DNA from: Bacilli bacterium
GTDB taxonomy: Bacteria; Bacillota_I; Bacilli_A; Izemoplasmatales; Hujiaoplasmataceae
Direction: 5' to 3'
DNA: 5,268 nt
Assembly (NCBI GenBank): GCA_018400565.1
Contig: JAGYMP010000135.1
Span: 1-5,268 of the forward strand
Part shown: positions 1-5,256 of the stretch, piece after piece
How the letters are laid out: every line of letters begins with the position of its first letter
Numbering within the stretch: position 1 is the first letter of the stretch
Notes under the pieces: generated by a model
Told to the model about the DNA's origin: nothing
The model's input: the letters and a program-made list of their open reading frames with translations, nothing else
The model's database searches: none
Position numbers and translations under genes: made by a program

Positions 1-6
1 GGATAT

Positions 7-11
7 GGAGG
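7..11 (+). promoter_or_regulatory. Shine-Dalgarno site that sets the ilvE start
   Basis: GGAGG lies five bases before the ATG at 17-19, which is ideal spacing. The in-frame ATG at 5-7 overlaps this site and has only four bases before it in the window, so its own ribosome site cannot be judged. This favours 17 as the true start. Confidence 0.7.
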
Positions 12-16
12 ATGAT

Positions 17-1024
17 ATGGTGAATTTTGATAACTTAGGATTTGATGTGACTAAAGTCAACAACAATTTTCAAGCAATCCACGACGGAACGTCTTGGGGC
101 GAAGGCGATCTAAAAAGCGATGATGACATCACCATCTCTGCTTTTTCGACCTGCCTTCATTACGCCCAGGAAGTGTTTGAGGGATTAAAAGCATACAAAA
201 CGAAAGATGGGAACATCCAGGTTTTCCGTATTGAGGAAAATGCGAAACGGTTCCGCGATTCCTGCAAAAGAGCGCTTATCCCCGAAGTTCCGGAAACGTT
301 GTTTATCGACGCGGTGAAAAAAACAGTGCTCGCAAACAAGGAGTTTATCCCGCCCAGAGAGACAAACGGGACGCTTTACATTCGTCCGTATGCGCTTGGC
401 ATCGGATACAATCTTGGTTTGAAACCGGCGAAGAAATATATGTTCGGTGTGTTGGTCACACCGGTCGGTTCCTATTTCGAAAGCGGCATCAATCCCGCGC
501 CCTTCATGATCACCGATTTAGACCGAGCTGCCCCGAGGGGGACGGGCCATGTCAAAATGGGTGCGAATTACGCCGCGGGACTCATGCCGAATCGCATCGC
601 TCATGAACACGGTTATGCCGATTGTATTTATTTGGACAGTGAGACACACACACGCATCGATGAAGTCGGTGCCGCCAACTTTTTTGGTATCACGAAAGAC
701 GGTCGGTTCGTCACACCTTCCTCACCGTCGATACTCCCGAGTATCACCCGCCGGTCATTGATGAAACTGGCTGAGGACAAACTTGGCATGCCGGCTGAAT
801 GTGTGGAAATCGAACTCGATGATTTAAATCATCTCGCCGAAGCAGGAGCATGCGGAACGGCCGCTGTCATCACGCCGATTTCAAAAATTGATTTCAAAGA
901 CAAAACCTTTCAATTTTACTCTGATACAGAGGTCGGCCCGACGACGAAGAAGCTTTATGATTTGTTGACGGGAATTCAATTCGGAGATATCGAAGATCCT
1001 TATGGTTGGATCACAGTTTTATAA
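17..1024 (+). CDS. ilvE: Branched-chain amino acid aminotransferase (class IV, PLP-dependent)
   Basis: This cytosolic enzyme transfers the amino group between glutamate and the 2-oxo acids of leucine, isoleucine and valine, the last step of their synthesis and the first of their breakdown. From the ATG at 17 it is 335 residues, fitting the longer (about 340 aa) bacterial branched-chain aminotransferase group rather than the roughly 309-residue E. coli IlvE. Visible landmarks are the substrate-side FEGLKAY (residues 54-60), the YIRPYALG strand (121-128), and GHVKMGANYAAGL (177-189), where Lys180 is the expected Schiff-base lysine. Then come IDEVGAANFF (214-223), the class IV signature with the PLP-binding Glu216, and GACGTAAVITPI near residue 277, the phosphate-binding loop. 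An in-frame ATG at 5 would add four residues, but the SD at 7-11 supports 17. The gene is monocistronic at its 3' end, with a strong terminator following. Its promoter and any leucine-responsive control lie upstream of the window. The sequence cannot separate a biosynthetic from a catabolic paralogue. Confidence 0.95.
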   Translation: MVNFDNLGFDVTKVNNNFQAIHDGTSWGEGDLKSDDDITISAFSTCLHYAQEVFEGLKAYKTKDGNIQVFRIEENAKRFRDSCKRALIPEVPETLFIDAVKKTVLANKEFIPPRETNGTLYIRPYALGIGYNLGLKPAKKYMFGVLVTPVGSYFESGINPAPFMITDLDRAAPRGTGHVKMGANYAAGLMPNRIAHEHGYADCIYLDSETHTRIDEVGAANFFGITKDGRFVTPSSPSILPSITRRSLMKLAEDKLGMPAECVEIELDDLNHLAEAGACGTAAVITPISKIDFKDKTFQFYSDTEVGPTTKKLYDLLTGIQFGDIEDPYGWITVL

Positions 1025-1044
1025 CCCAACGCGATTGGTCGGAC

Positions 1045-1074
1045 AAAGCGCCCGCTTCAAGGGGCGCTTTTTTT
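1045..1074 (+). terminator. Intrinsic terminator of ilvE
   Basis: A perfect 9-bp stem, AAAGCGCCC (1045-1053) with GGGCGCTTT (1062-1070), closes an 8-base loop and runs into seven T residues (1068-1074). It begins 20 bases after the ilvE stop and separates ilvE from the next unit. There is no matching U-run on the minus strand, so it looks one-directional. Confidence 0.95.
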
Positions 1075-1090
1075 GTAAAATATCGTTTAT

Positions 1091-1121
1091 AAAAAATAAA
1101 AAAAACAAAAAAATCAAAAAA
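1091..1121. repeat. A-tract array, possible UP element
   Basis: Twenty-seven of 31 bases are A on the + strand, arranged as tracts of 6, 8, 7 and 6 A (1091-1096, 1098-1105, 1107-1113, 1116-1121). It lies just upstream of the probable promoter of the next gene. A-rich DNA in this place commonly binds the RNA polymerase alpha C-terminal domain, so a UP-element role is inferred. The tract spacing is about 8-8.5 bases, shorter than a helical turn, so strong phased bending is not expected. Confidence 0.6.
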
Positions 1122-1128
1122 TTTTGAT
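1113..1128. promoter_or_regulatory. 16-bp AT-rich palindrome, possible operator
   Basis: ATCAAAA (1113-1119) and TTTTGAT (1122-1128) are perfect inverted arms around AA. It sits at the edge of the A-tract array, 28 bases upstream of the extended -10. Short symmetric sites in this place can be operators, but in such AT-rich DNA a chance palindrome is quite possible. I do not recognise the motif as a known regulator site. Confidence 0.25.
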
Positions 1129-1155
1129 GATGATATATGATTTTCCGGAAGATTT

Positions 1156-1167
1156 TGCTAATATGAT
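1156..1167 (+). promoter_or_regulatory. Probable extended -10 promoter for the toroid/MBL unit
   Basis: TGCTAATATGAT contains an extended -10 (TGC then TAATAT, 1156-1164) and an overlapping TATGAT (1162-1167, five of six matches to TATAAT). No good -35 is present at 16-18 bases, so activity would rest on the extended -10 and the A-rich DNA upstream. A second TATGAT lies at 1136-1141, so the exact start is uncertain. Transcription from the first candidate would begin near 1171, directly before the SD. Confidence 0.45.
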
Positions 1168-1171
1168 AAAA

Positions 1172-1180
1172 GAGGGGGTG
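1172..1180 (+). promoter_or_regulatory. Shine-Dalgarno site that sets the toroid-protein start
   Basis: GAGGGGGTG lies six bases before the ATG at 1187-1189. The reading frame stays open upstream to 1124, but that stretch covers the promoter-like DNA and has no comparable ribosome site. The annotated start is therefore 1187. Confidence 0.75.
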
Positions 1181-1186
1181 TTGACA

Positions 1187-2101
1187 ATGCGGGAAATCCA
1201 ACCGACGATCGATTGGTTGAAACGCCACGGAAGACCGTTGGATGTGGTACGCTACATGTATTTGTTTGAAGACGGAAAAAAGGATGATGTGTTGGCTGTG
1301 CTTAAGGCTTATCAAAACGAGGACGGCGGTTTCGGGTACGGGCTTGAACCCGATTGTCAGAATCCACATTCATCGCCGGTTCAGACGATGACAGCTATGG
1401 AGATTGTTGATGAGTTGAACTTGAACAGGACCCATCCCGTGGTTAAAGACATGTTTGCATATTTGATAAAGGAAGCGCCACGTGACAAGGACGGGATGTA
1501 TCATGCGACCATCCCTTCCAACAACGATTATCCACATGCACCGTGGTGGACACATGACAAAAAGCGACTCGTGAGGGGCTATGTGCCGACGGCTGTGATC
1601 GCAGGGTTTGTCTATGCCCACACACTTAAAGATGACAGGGTTCACCGTGAGATGAAGGAATTGATCCAAAAAATCATCCGCGATTTTCAGGAACAACCGT
1701 CCGATGAGATGCATGATCTCAAAAGTTTGCTTGACATGGTGGATTACATTCCATCGTTCGATGCATTCACCGAAGCCGATCATTTTTTGAAGTTATTGCT
1801 TGAACAAATCGAGTCAACAATCGGATTGAAACCAAAAAAATGGTTTTCGTCTTATGTTGCGACGCCTTTATCGTATTATCCAACGACGGAGCATTATGGG
1901 TTCAGACAATTCGAAGAGCTCGTAGAAAAACATGCCGGGTTGTTATTGAAACATCGCAATGACGAAGGCGTTTGGGATATCACCTGGTCCTGGGATGAAA
2001 AGACGGAAGCATTTTTGCTTGCGAAGGAGCAATGGAAATCAATCATTGCGTTGTCGTATCTGAAATCACTGAAGGCATTTGGGATTATTAGCAAAGAATA
2101 A
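1187..2101 (+). CDS. Hypothetical protein with likely alpha/alpha-toroid (prenyltransferase/squalene-cyclase-like) fold
   Basis: This is a 304-residue soluble protein with no signal peptide or membrane segment. The repeat-like block QNEDGGFGYGLEPD (residues 43-56) resembles the QxxxGGF/QW-type turns of the terpenoid cyclase and protein prenyltransferase superfamily. A second block, RNDEGVWDITWSWD (257-270), followed by helical EQWKSIIALSYLKSLKAFG (281-299), looks like another turn of the same kind. Between them are an aromatic PHAPWW patch (116-121) and helix-rich sequence. I see no DxDD cyclase motif and no clear Asp/Cys/His zinc set of protein prenyltransferases, so catalytic activity should not be assumed. 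Firmicute genomes carry similar proteins annotated loosely as prenyltransferase or squalene-cyclase-like, with function unknown to me. The stop is 16 bases before the MBL hydrolase gene with no terminator between, so the two are probably cotranscribed. The start at 1187 is chosen over upstream in-frame codons because of the SD at 1172-1180. Confidence 0.85.
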   Translation: MREIQPTIDWLKRHGRPLDVVRYMYLFEDGKKDDVLAVLKAYQNEDGGFGYGLEPDCQNPHSSPVQTMTAMEIVDELNLNRTHPVVKDMFAYLIKEAPRDKDGMYHATIPSNNDYPHAPWWTHDKKRLVRGYVPTAVIAGFVYAHTLKDDRVHREMKELIQKIIRDFQEQPSDEMHDLKSLLDMVDYIPSFDAFTEADHFLKLLLEQIESTIGLKPKKWFSSYVATPLSYYPTTEHYGFRQFEELVEKHAGLLLKHRNDEGVWDITWSWDEKTEAFLLAKEQWKSIIALSYLKSLKAFGIISKE

Positions 2102-2117
2102 AGGGGTTGTATAAATA

Positions 2118-2738
2118 ATGCTGATAGAATGGTTGGGGCATGCGTGTTTCAAAATCACGGAAAAAGGATATTCTGTTGTCATCGATCCTTACAAACCGAA
2201 GATGGTCCCGGGGTTGCTGGAGTTTGAGGCCACAGCGGACATGGTGCTTTGTTCGCATGGGCATCCGGATCATCATTACACCGAAGGTGTGACAATCAAC
2301 AAAGACAAGAAAGAAAATCCGTTCCGGATTGAAACGTTGTCCTCTTATCATGATAAACAAAAAGGAAAGAAACGCGGGCCAAACATCATGCATGTTTTAC
2401 AGAGCGATTCATATAAAATCGCCCATCTGGGCGATCAGGGTATTATACCCACAAAACGCCAACTTGAGCGTCTTGAGGGATTGGATGTGATGATGATTCC
2501 AGTCGGGGGCCATTATACAATCGAACCCGAAGAAGCCAAAACCATCTGTGACCGTGTGCATCCAAAGCTGATTTTTCCCATGCATTTTCGGACCCAGCAC
2601 ATGGGGTTTGAGGTGTTAAGACATATCAAATCATTTACGGATTTGTTTCCCGGGCACCTAATCAAGACGTTGGAAACCAATGAAATTGAGTTATATGAAC
2701 CTTCTGAAAAGGGCGAAGTGATTGTATTCTCATTATAA
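2118..2738 (+). CDS. Metallo-beta-lactamase-fold metal-dependent hydrolase (UlaG/UPF0173-like)
   Basis: This 206-residue cytosolic protein belongs to the small MBL-fold hydrolases (Lactamase_B_3 type, near UlaG and Bacillus YtkL/UPF0173). The metal site is visible in order: HGHPDH (residues 47-52, the HxHxDH motif giving His47, His49, Asp51 and His52), His78 in SSYHD, Asp106 in AHLGD and His156 in FPMHF. The family signature PVGGHYTIEPEEA (128-140) follows the Asp106 strand. The site therefore looks complete and probably binds one or two divalent metals such as zinc or manganese. The substrate is unknown; relatives act on lactones, phosphodiesters or unknown esters. The 206 residues are slightly short of the roughly 225 of UPF0173. 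A weakly placed AAGGGG (2101-2106), 11 bases before the ATG, is the likely ribosome site and overlaps the end of the toroid gene, so translation may depend partly on its upstream partner. A terminator closes the unit directly after the stop. Confidence 0.92.
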   Translation: MLIEWLGHACFKITEKGYSVVIDPYKPKMVPGLLEFEATADMVLCSHGHPDHHYTEGVTINKDKKENPFRIETLSSYHDKQKGKKRGPNIMHVLQSDSYKIAHLGDQGIIPTKRQLERLEGLDVMMIPVGGHYTIEPEEAKTICDRVHPKLIFPMHFRTQHMGFEVLRHIKSFTDLFPGHLIKTLETNEIELYEPSEKGEVIVFSL

Positions 2739-2766
2739 AAGTCACCGGATGAACGGTGACTTTTTT
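2737..2766 (+). terminator. Intrinsic terminator overlapping the MBL stop codon
   Basis: GTCACCG (2741-2747) pairs perfectly with CGGTGAC (2754-2760) around a 6-base loop. AAAA (2737-2740) extends the stem against the first four of six T residues (2761-2766). The first two stem bases are the last two of the TAA stop (2736-2738). It separates the toroid/MBL unit from the transporter promoter nine bases later. Confidence 0.95.
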
Positions 2767-2774
2767 CATCTTGT

Positions 2775-2803
2775 TTCGCAAAACAACTGAAACATGCTAT
2801 AAT
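2775..2803 (+). promoter_or_regulatory. Sigma-A-type promoter of the transporter operon
   Basis: A perfect extended -10, TGC-TATAAT (2795-2803), has TTCGCA (2775-2780, four of six matches to TTGACA) 17 bases upstream. Transcription should start near 2810, giving a leader of only about 19 bases before the ATG at 2829. There is thus no room for a riboswitch or attenuator, and control would have to act at the promoter or on the protein. Confidence 0.8.
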
Positions 2804-2812
2804 CGAACAAGG

Positions 2813-2823
2813 AAAGGATGTGA
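2813..2823 (+). promoter_or_regulatory. Shine-Dalgarno site that sets the permease start
   Basis: AAAGGATGTGA matches the ideal AAAGGAGGTGA at 10 of 11 bases and lies five bases before the ATG at 2829-2831. The in-frame GTG at 2820 falls inside this site, so it is not the likely start. Confidence 0.75.
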
Positions 2824-2828
2824 CGGGA

Positions 2829-3485
2829 ATGGGGTTCTTGACGGATTTATATAACATCTATGTGTCCCGCGCCGATTTCTTCTTGGAGTTGTTTTTACAA
2901 CATGTAATGCTGGCGTTCACAGCAGCGGGAATCATTTTGGTTGTGGCGATCTCCCTTGGTGTGCTCATGACACGCAACCGTCGGTTTGCCGATTTCATTC
3001 TCGGGTTAACGGGGTTTTTATACACAATACCTTCAATTGCAATGTTTGGTTTTTTTATCGCAATCACAGGGATTGGCAATGCCACTGCGATTGCGGTTAT
3101 GTCTATCTACGGTGTATTGCCGCTCGTCCGTAATACATATGTTGGTTTGATGGAAGTTGATACCGATATTATTGAGGCTGCCACCGGTATGGGAAGCACC
3201 GAGTGGCAATTGCTCGTGAAAATAAAATTTCCTCTTGCATTGCCTGTTATTACGGCCGGATTCAGAACAACAGTCATCATGGCCATCGCCCTGGGGGCGA
3301 TTGCATCATTCATCGGTGCCGGAGGACTTGGCGTGGCAATCTGGCGGGGAATTTCCACATACAATCAAACCTTGACTGTGGCCGGAAGTTTGTTGGTTGC
3401 CTTGTTTGCGGTCAGCACTGATTTTCTGCTGAGTCGTCTTGAACGTTGGATTCAACATAAATATTACGGGAGGAATGTGACATGA
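2829..3485 (+). CDS. OpuCB/OpuBB-type quaternary-amine ABC transporter permease
   Basis: This integral membrane subunit forms the channel of a compatible-solute importer (glycine betaine, carnitine or choline type). From the ATG at 2829 it has 218 residues, matching the usual 215-220 of OpuCB/OpuBB. Hydrophobic segments fall near residues 24-46, 55-80, 84-104, 136-165 and 180-202. The ATPase-coupling EAA loop is clear: EAATGMG (116-122), nine residues, then IKFP (132-135), fitting EAAx3Gx9IxLP with Phe in place of Leu. Other family hallmarks are LYTIPSIAMFGFF (64-76), YGVLPLVRNTY (94-104) and FIGAGGLG (161-168). It is the first gene of the operon and overlaps the lipoprotein gene by four bases (ATGA). 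No second permease follows, so a homodimer is expected, whereas B. subtilis OpuC encodes OpuCB plus OpuCD. OpuB and OpuC families cannot be separated here, so no symbol is given. Confidence 0.93.
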   Translation: MGFLTDLYNIYVSRADFFLELFLQHVMLAFTAAGIILVVAISLGVLMTRNRRFADFILGLTGFLYTIPSIAMFGFFIAITGIGNATAIAVMSIYGVLPLVRNTYVGLMEVDTDIIEAATGMGSTEWQLLVKIKFPLALPVITAGFRTTVIMAIALGAIASFIGAGGLGVAIWRGISTYNQTLTVAGSLLVALFAVSTDFLLSRLERWIQHKYYGRNVT

Positions 3486-4369
3486 AAAAAACACTTTTGG
3501 CTTTGCTTGTGATTTTAATGTCTTTTTTGTTTATGGGTTGCAAGAATGACGATGACACGATCCAGGTCGCCAGCAAACCGTTCAGTGAACAATATATCAT
3601 TGCTGAAATGCTTGTGGCATTGATCGAAGACCGGTTGGATGTTGATGCCGAGCATGTCCAGGGCATCACCGGCGGGACCGCAAACATCCATCCTTCGATG
3701 ATGTCGGGAGAGATTGACATTTATCCTGAATACACAGGTACGGCATGGCTTACTGTGTTAAAAGAAGATCCCATCTCCGATGCCGATTTGATGTTTGATG
3801 AAGTGAAAGCGACATACATGGATTTATATGACATCAAATGGTGTGAAACCTATGGCTTCAACAATACTTACGGTCTTGCCATAAAAGAAGAAGTTGCCAT
3901 GACGCGGGGTATCGAAACCTATTCCGATCTTGCTGAAAAGGGGAGTGACCTTAATTTTGCGTCTACGCCAGAGTTTTTTGAGCGTGAGGATGGCTATCCC
4001 GGCTTGCAGGAAGTCTACGGCATGGATTTCGATGAGATAACGGAAATGGCGATTTCACTCAAATATGATGCGATCGCCAATGATGAAGTTGATGTTATCA
4101 CGGTCTTCTTGACGGATGCGCGATTGGAAGGTTCCGGTCTTGTCGTATTAGAGGATGATGAGAATTTCTTTGTGCCTTATTATGCTTCGACGCTTGTGCG
4201 CAATGAAACCCTCGAGGCTCATCGCGGTTTGGATGAGGTGTTGATGCTGTTAGAAGGAATTATCTCTCCGGAAGAGATGATTGCCATGAATTATCGTGTG
4301 GTCGTCGAAGGGGACGAACCGGAGGATGTCGCCCATGATTTTTTGGTTGATGAGGGGTTTATCGAGTGA
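3482..4369 (+). CDS. OpuCC/OpuBC-type substrate-binding lipoprotein, strongly acidic
   Basis: This extracytoplasmic binding protein, anchored by lipid, captures the solute and delivers it to the permease. Its 295 residues are close to the roughly 300 of OpuCC. The signal peptide MKKTLLALLVILMSFLFMGC gives Cys20 as the lipidated residue. The lipobox has Phe-Met-Gly before it, with Phe at -3 instead of the usual Leu. The type II fold (OpuAC family) shows in SKPFSEQYIIAEML (31-44), ITGGTANIHPSMMSGEIDIYPEYTGT (62-87), GFNNTYGLAI (125-134), YDAIANDEVDVITVFLTDARL (195-215) and FFVPYYASTLVR (229-240). Candidate cation-cage residues are Tyr84, Tyr130, Phe209 and Tyr233. The mature part carries 63 Asp+Glu and only 15 Lys+Arg, which is unusual and suggests an alkaline or saline outside. 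GGGAGG (3468-3473), eight bases before the ATG, is the ribosome site, inside the permease gene. The gene overlaps both neighbours by four bases, implying coupled translation. The exact substrate cannot be fixed from sequence alone. Confidence 0.93.
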   Translation: MKKTLLALLVILMSFLFMGCKNDDDTIQVASKPFSEQYIIAEMLVALIEDRLDVDAEHVQGITGGTANIHPSMMSGEIDIYPEYTGTAWLTVLKEDPISDADLMFDEVKATYMDLYDIKWCETYGFNNTYGLAIKEEVAMTRGIETYSDLAEKGSDLNFASTPEFFEREDGYPGLQEVYGMDFDEITEMAISLKYDAIANDEVDVITVFLTDARLEGSGLVVLEDDENFFVPYYASTLVRNETLEAHRGLDEVLMLLEGIISPEEMIAMNYRVVVEGDEPEDVAHDFLVDEGFIE

Positions 4370-5184
4370 AACCTGTAATTAAGACAAAAAACCTCTATAA
4401 GGCATATGAGGGAGAAAAATGGGTGATCGAGAACGTTGATTTGACTATCCGACCCGGTGAATTTGTGGTTTTGCTGGGACCTTCGGGTTGCGGAAAAACG
4501 ACGCTGCTCAAAATGATCAACAAATTGATCCCTCTCACAAAGGGTTATATCTATTACCATGACAAGGACATCGGTCATTGGGACACGGTGAAGCTCCGTC
4601 GGTCCATCGGGTATGTCATCCAACATGTTGGATTGTTTCCACATATGACGATCGAAAAAAATATTGCTTACGTTCCGGAGATCATGAACAACAAGTCCGT
4701 TGAAACCCATCAGCGGGTTTTGTATCTTCTAAACATGGTTGGTCTCGGTAAGGAATACCTTAACAGATACCCCCGTGAATTATCCGGCGGGCAGTCACAA
4801 CGCGTCGGCGTCGCACGTGCGCTTGGAGCCGATCCGGATGTTATTTTGATGGATGAACCGTTCGGCGCAACCGATGAGATCACCCGGCGCAAACTCCAAG
4901 AGGAATTAAAACAGATTCATGTCCGCCTGAAAAAGACAATCTTGTTTGTGACGCATGACATCGAAGAAGCGATGACTCTCGGCACAAGAATCGTGTTGAT
5001 GAAAGAAGGAAGCATTATTCAAGACGGCACGCCTGAGTCATTGGTATTTTCGCCCAAAAATGATTATGTCCGTGATTTTTTCGGCCTCAAAGGGTTCAAA
5101 GCATCGATGGATGAAAGCAAATTAAAAGAAATTTATGAGGACATTCTCACAAAGAAAAGAAACCGTAAGGATTTGTTTAATTGA
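4366..5184 (+). CDS. OpuCA/OpuBA-type ABC transporter ATPase lacking CBS domains
   Basis: This cytoplasmic ATPase drives uptake through the permease encoded two genes upstream. All nucleotide-site motifs are present in its 272 residues: A-loop Tyr14, Walker A GPSGCGKTT (38-46), Q-loop Gln86 in VIQHVGLFPHMTI, signature LSGGQ (139-143), Walker B VILMDE (159-164) and switch His197. The VIQxxGLFPHMTI stretch is typical of the OpuCA group. The D-loop reads GATD where GALD is usual. OpuAA, OpuBA and OpuCA normally run to about 380-420 residues with two C-terminal CBS domains involved in osmotic or nucleotide regulation. Here only about 32 residues, ending in basic KKRNRKD, follow the ATPase domain. 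The stop at 5182-5184 is a plain in-frame TGA with no sign of CBS sequence in the bases that follow. The start is GTG, overlapping the lipoprotein stop as GTGA, with GAGGGG (4352-4357) eight bases upstream. The protein is slightly basic (42 Lys+Arg against 35 Asp+Glu). Confidence 0.93.
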   Translation: MKPVIKTKNLYKAYEGEKWVIENVDLTIRPGEFVVLLGPSGCGKTTLLKMINKLIPLTKGYIYYHDKDIGHWDTVKLRRSIGYVIQHVGLFPHMTIEKNIAYVPEIMNNKSVETHQRVLYLLNMVGLGKEYLNRYPRELSGGQSQRVGVARALGADPDVILMDEPFGATDEITRRKLQEELKQIHVRLKKTILFVTHDIEEAMTLGTRIVLMKEGSIIQDGTPESLVFSPKNDYVRDFFGLKGFKASMDESKLKEIYEDILTKKRNRKDLFN

Positions 5185-5207
5185 TTATCATAAGATGATG
5201 AATGACC

Positions 5208-5236
5208 TTTTTTACAAATGTTCTTTTTGTTATAAT
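5208..5236 (+). promoter_or_regulatory. Sigma-A-type promoter for the next gene
   Basis: TGT-TATAAT (5228-5236) is a perfect extended -10. The -35 region is poor: at 17 bases there is only a T-run (5208-5213), while the better TTTACA (5211-5216) is 14 bases away, too close. Transcription would begin near 5243, a few bases before the SD. The promoter marks the end of the transporter operon. Confidence 0.65.
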
Positions 5237-5256
5237 GAATGTGATGAGGTGAGGAT

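Noticed and set aside
1116..1134. CodY-like box near AATTTTGATGATGAT
   Set aside because: Only about half of the 15-base consensus AATTTTCWGAAAATT matches, mainly the AT-rich left half, so it is not better than chance in this DNA.
1019..1369. Minus-strand open frame of 116 codons across the ilvE terminator and toroid gene start
   Set aside because: It crosses a strong terminator and the A-tract array, has low-complexity Phe/Leu/Lys-rich sequence, lacks a ribosome site and overlaps a well-supported + strand gene.
2110..2115. TATAAA before the MBL gene as an internal promoter
   Set aside because: Transcription would begin inside the coding sequence after the start codon, and there is no -35. 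It is more likely part of the ribosome-site spacer.
2820..2822. GTG at 2820 as permease start
   Set aside because: It lies within the near-perfect SD (2813-2823) of the ATG at 2829. The AGGA before it is only one base away.
2739..2828. Riboswitch or attenuator in the transporter leader
   Set aside because: The only hairpin is the upstream gene's terminator, which lies before the promoter. The predicted leader is only about 19 bases.
4291..4710. Minus-strand open frame of 139 codons opposite the lipoprotein/ATPase junction
   Set aside because: It lies antisense to two clear family members with intact motifs. Its protein shows no recognisable domain, and the frame follows from codon bias of the real genes.
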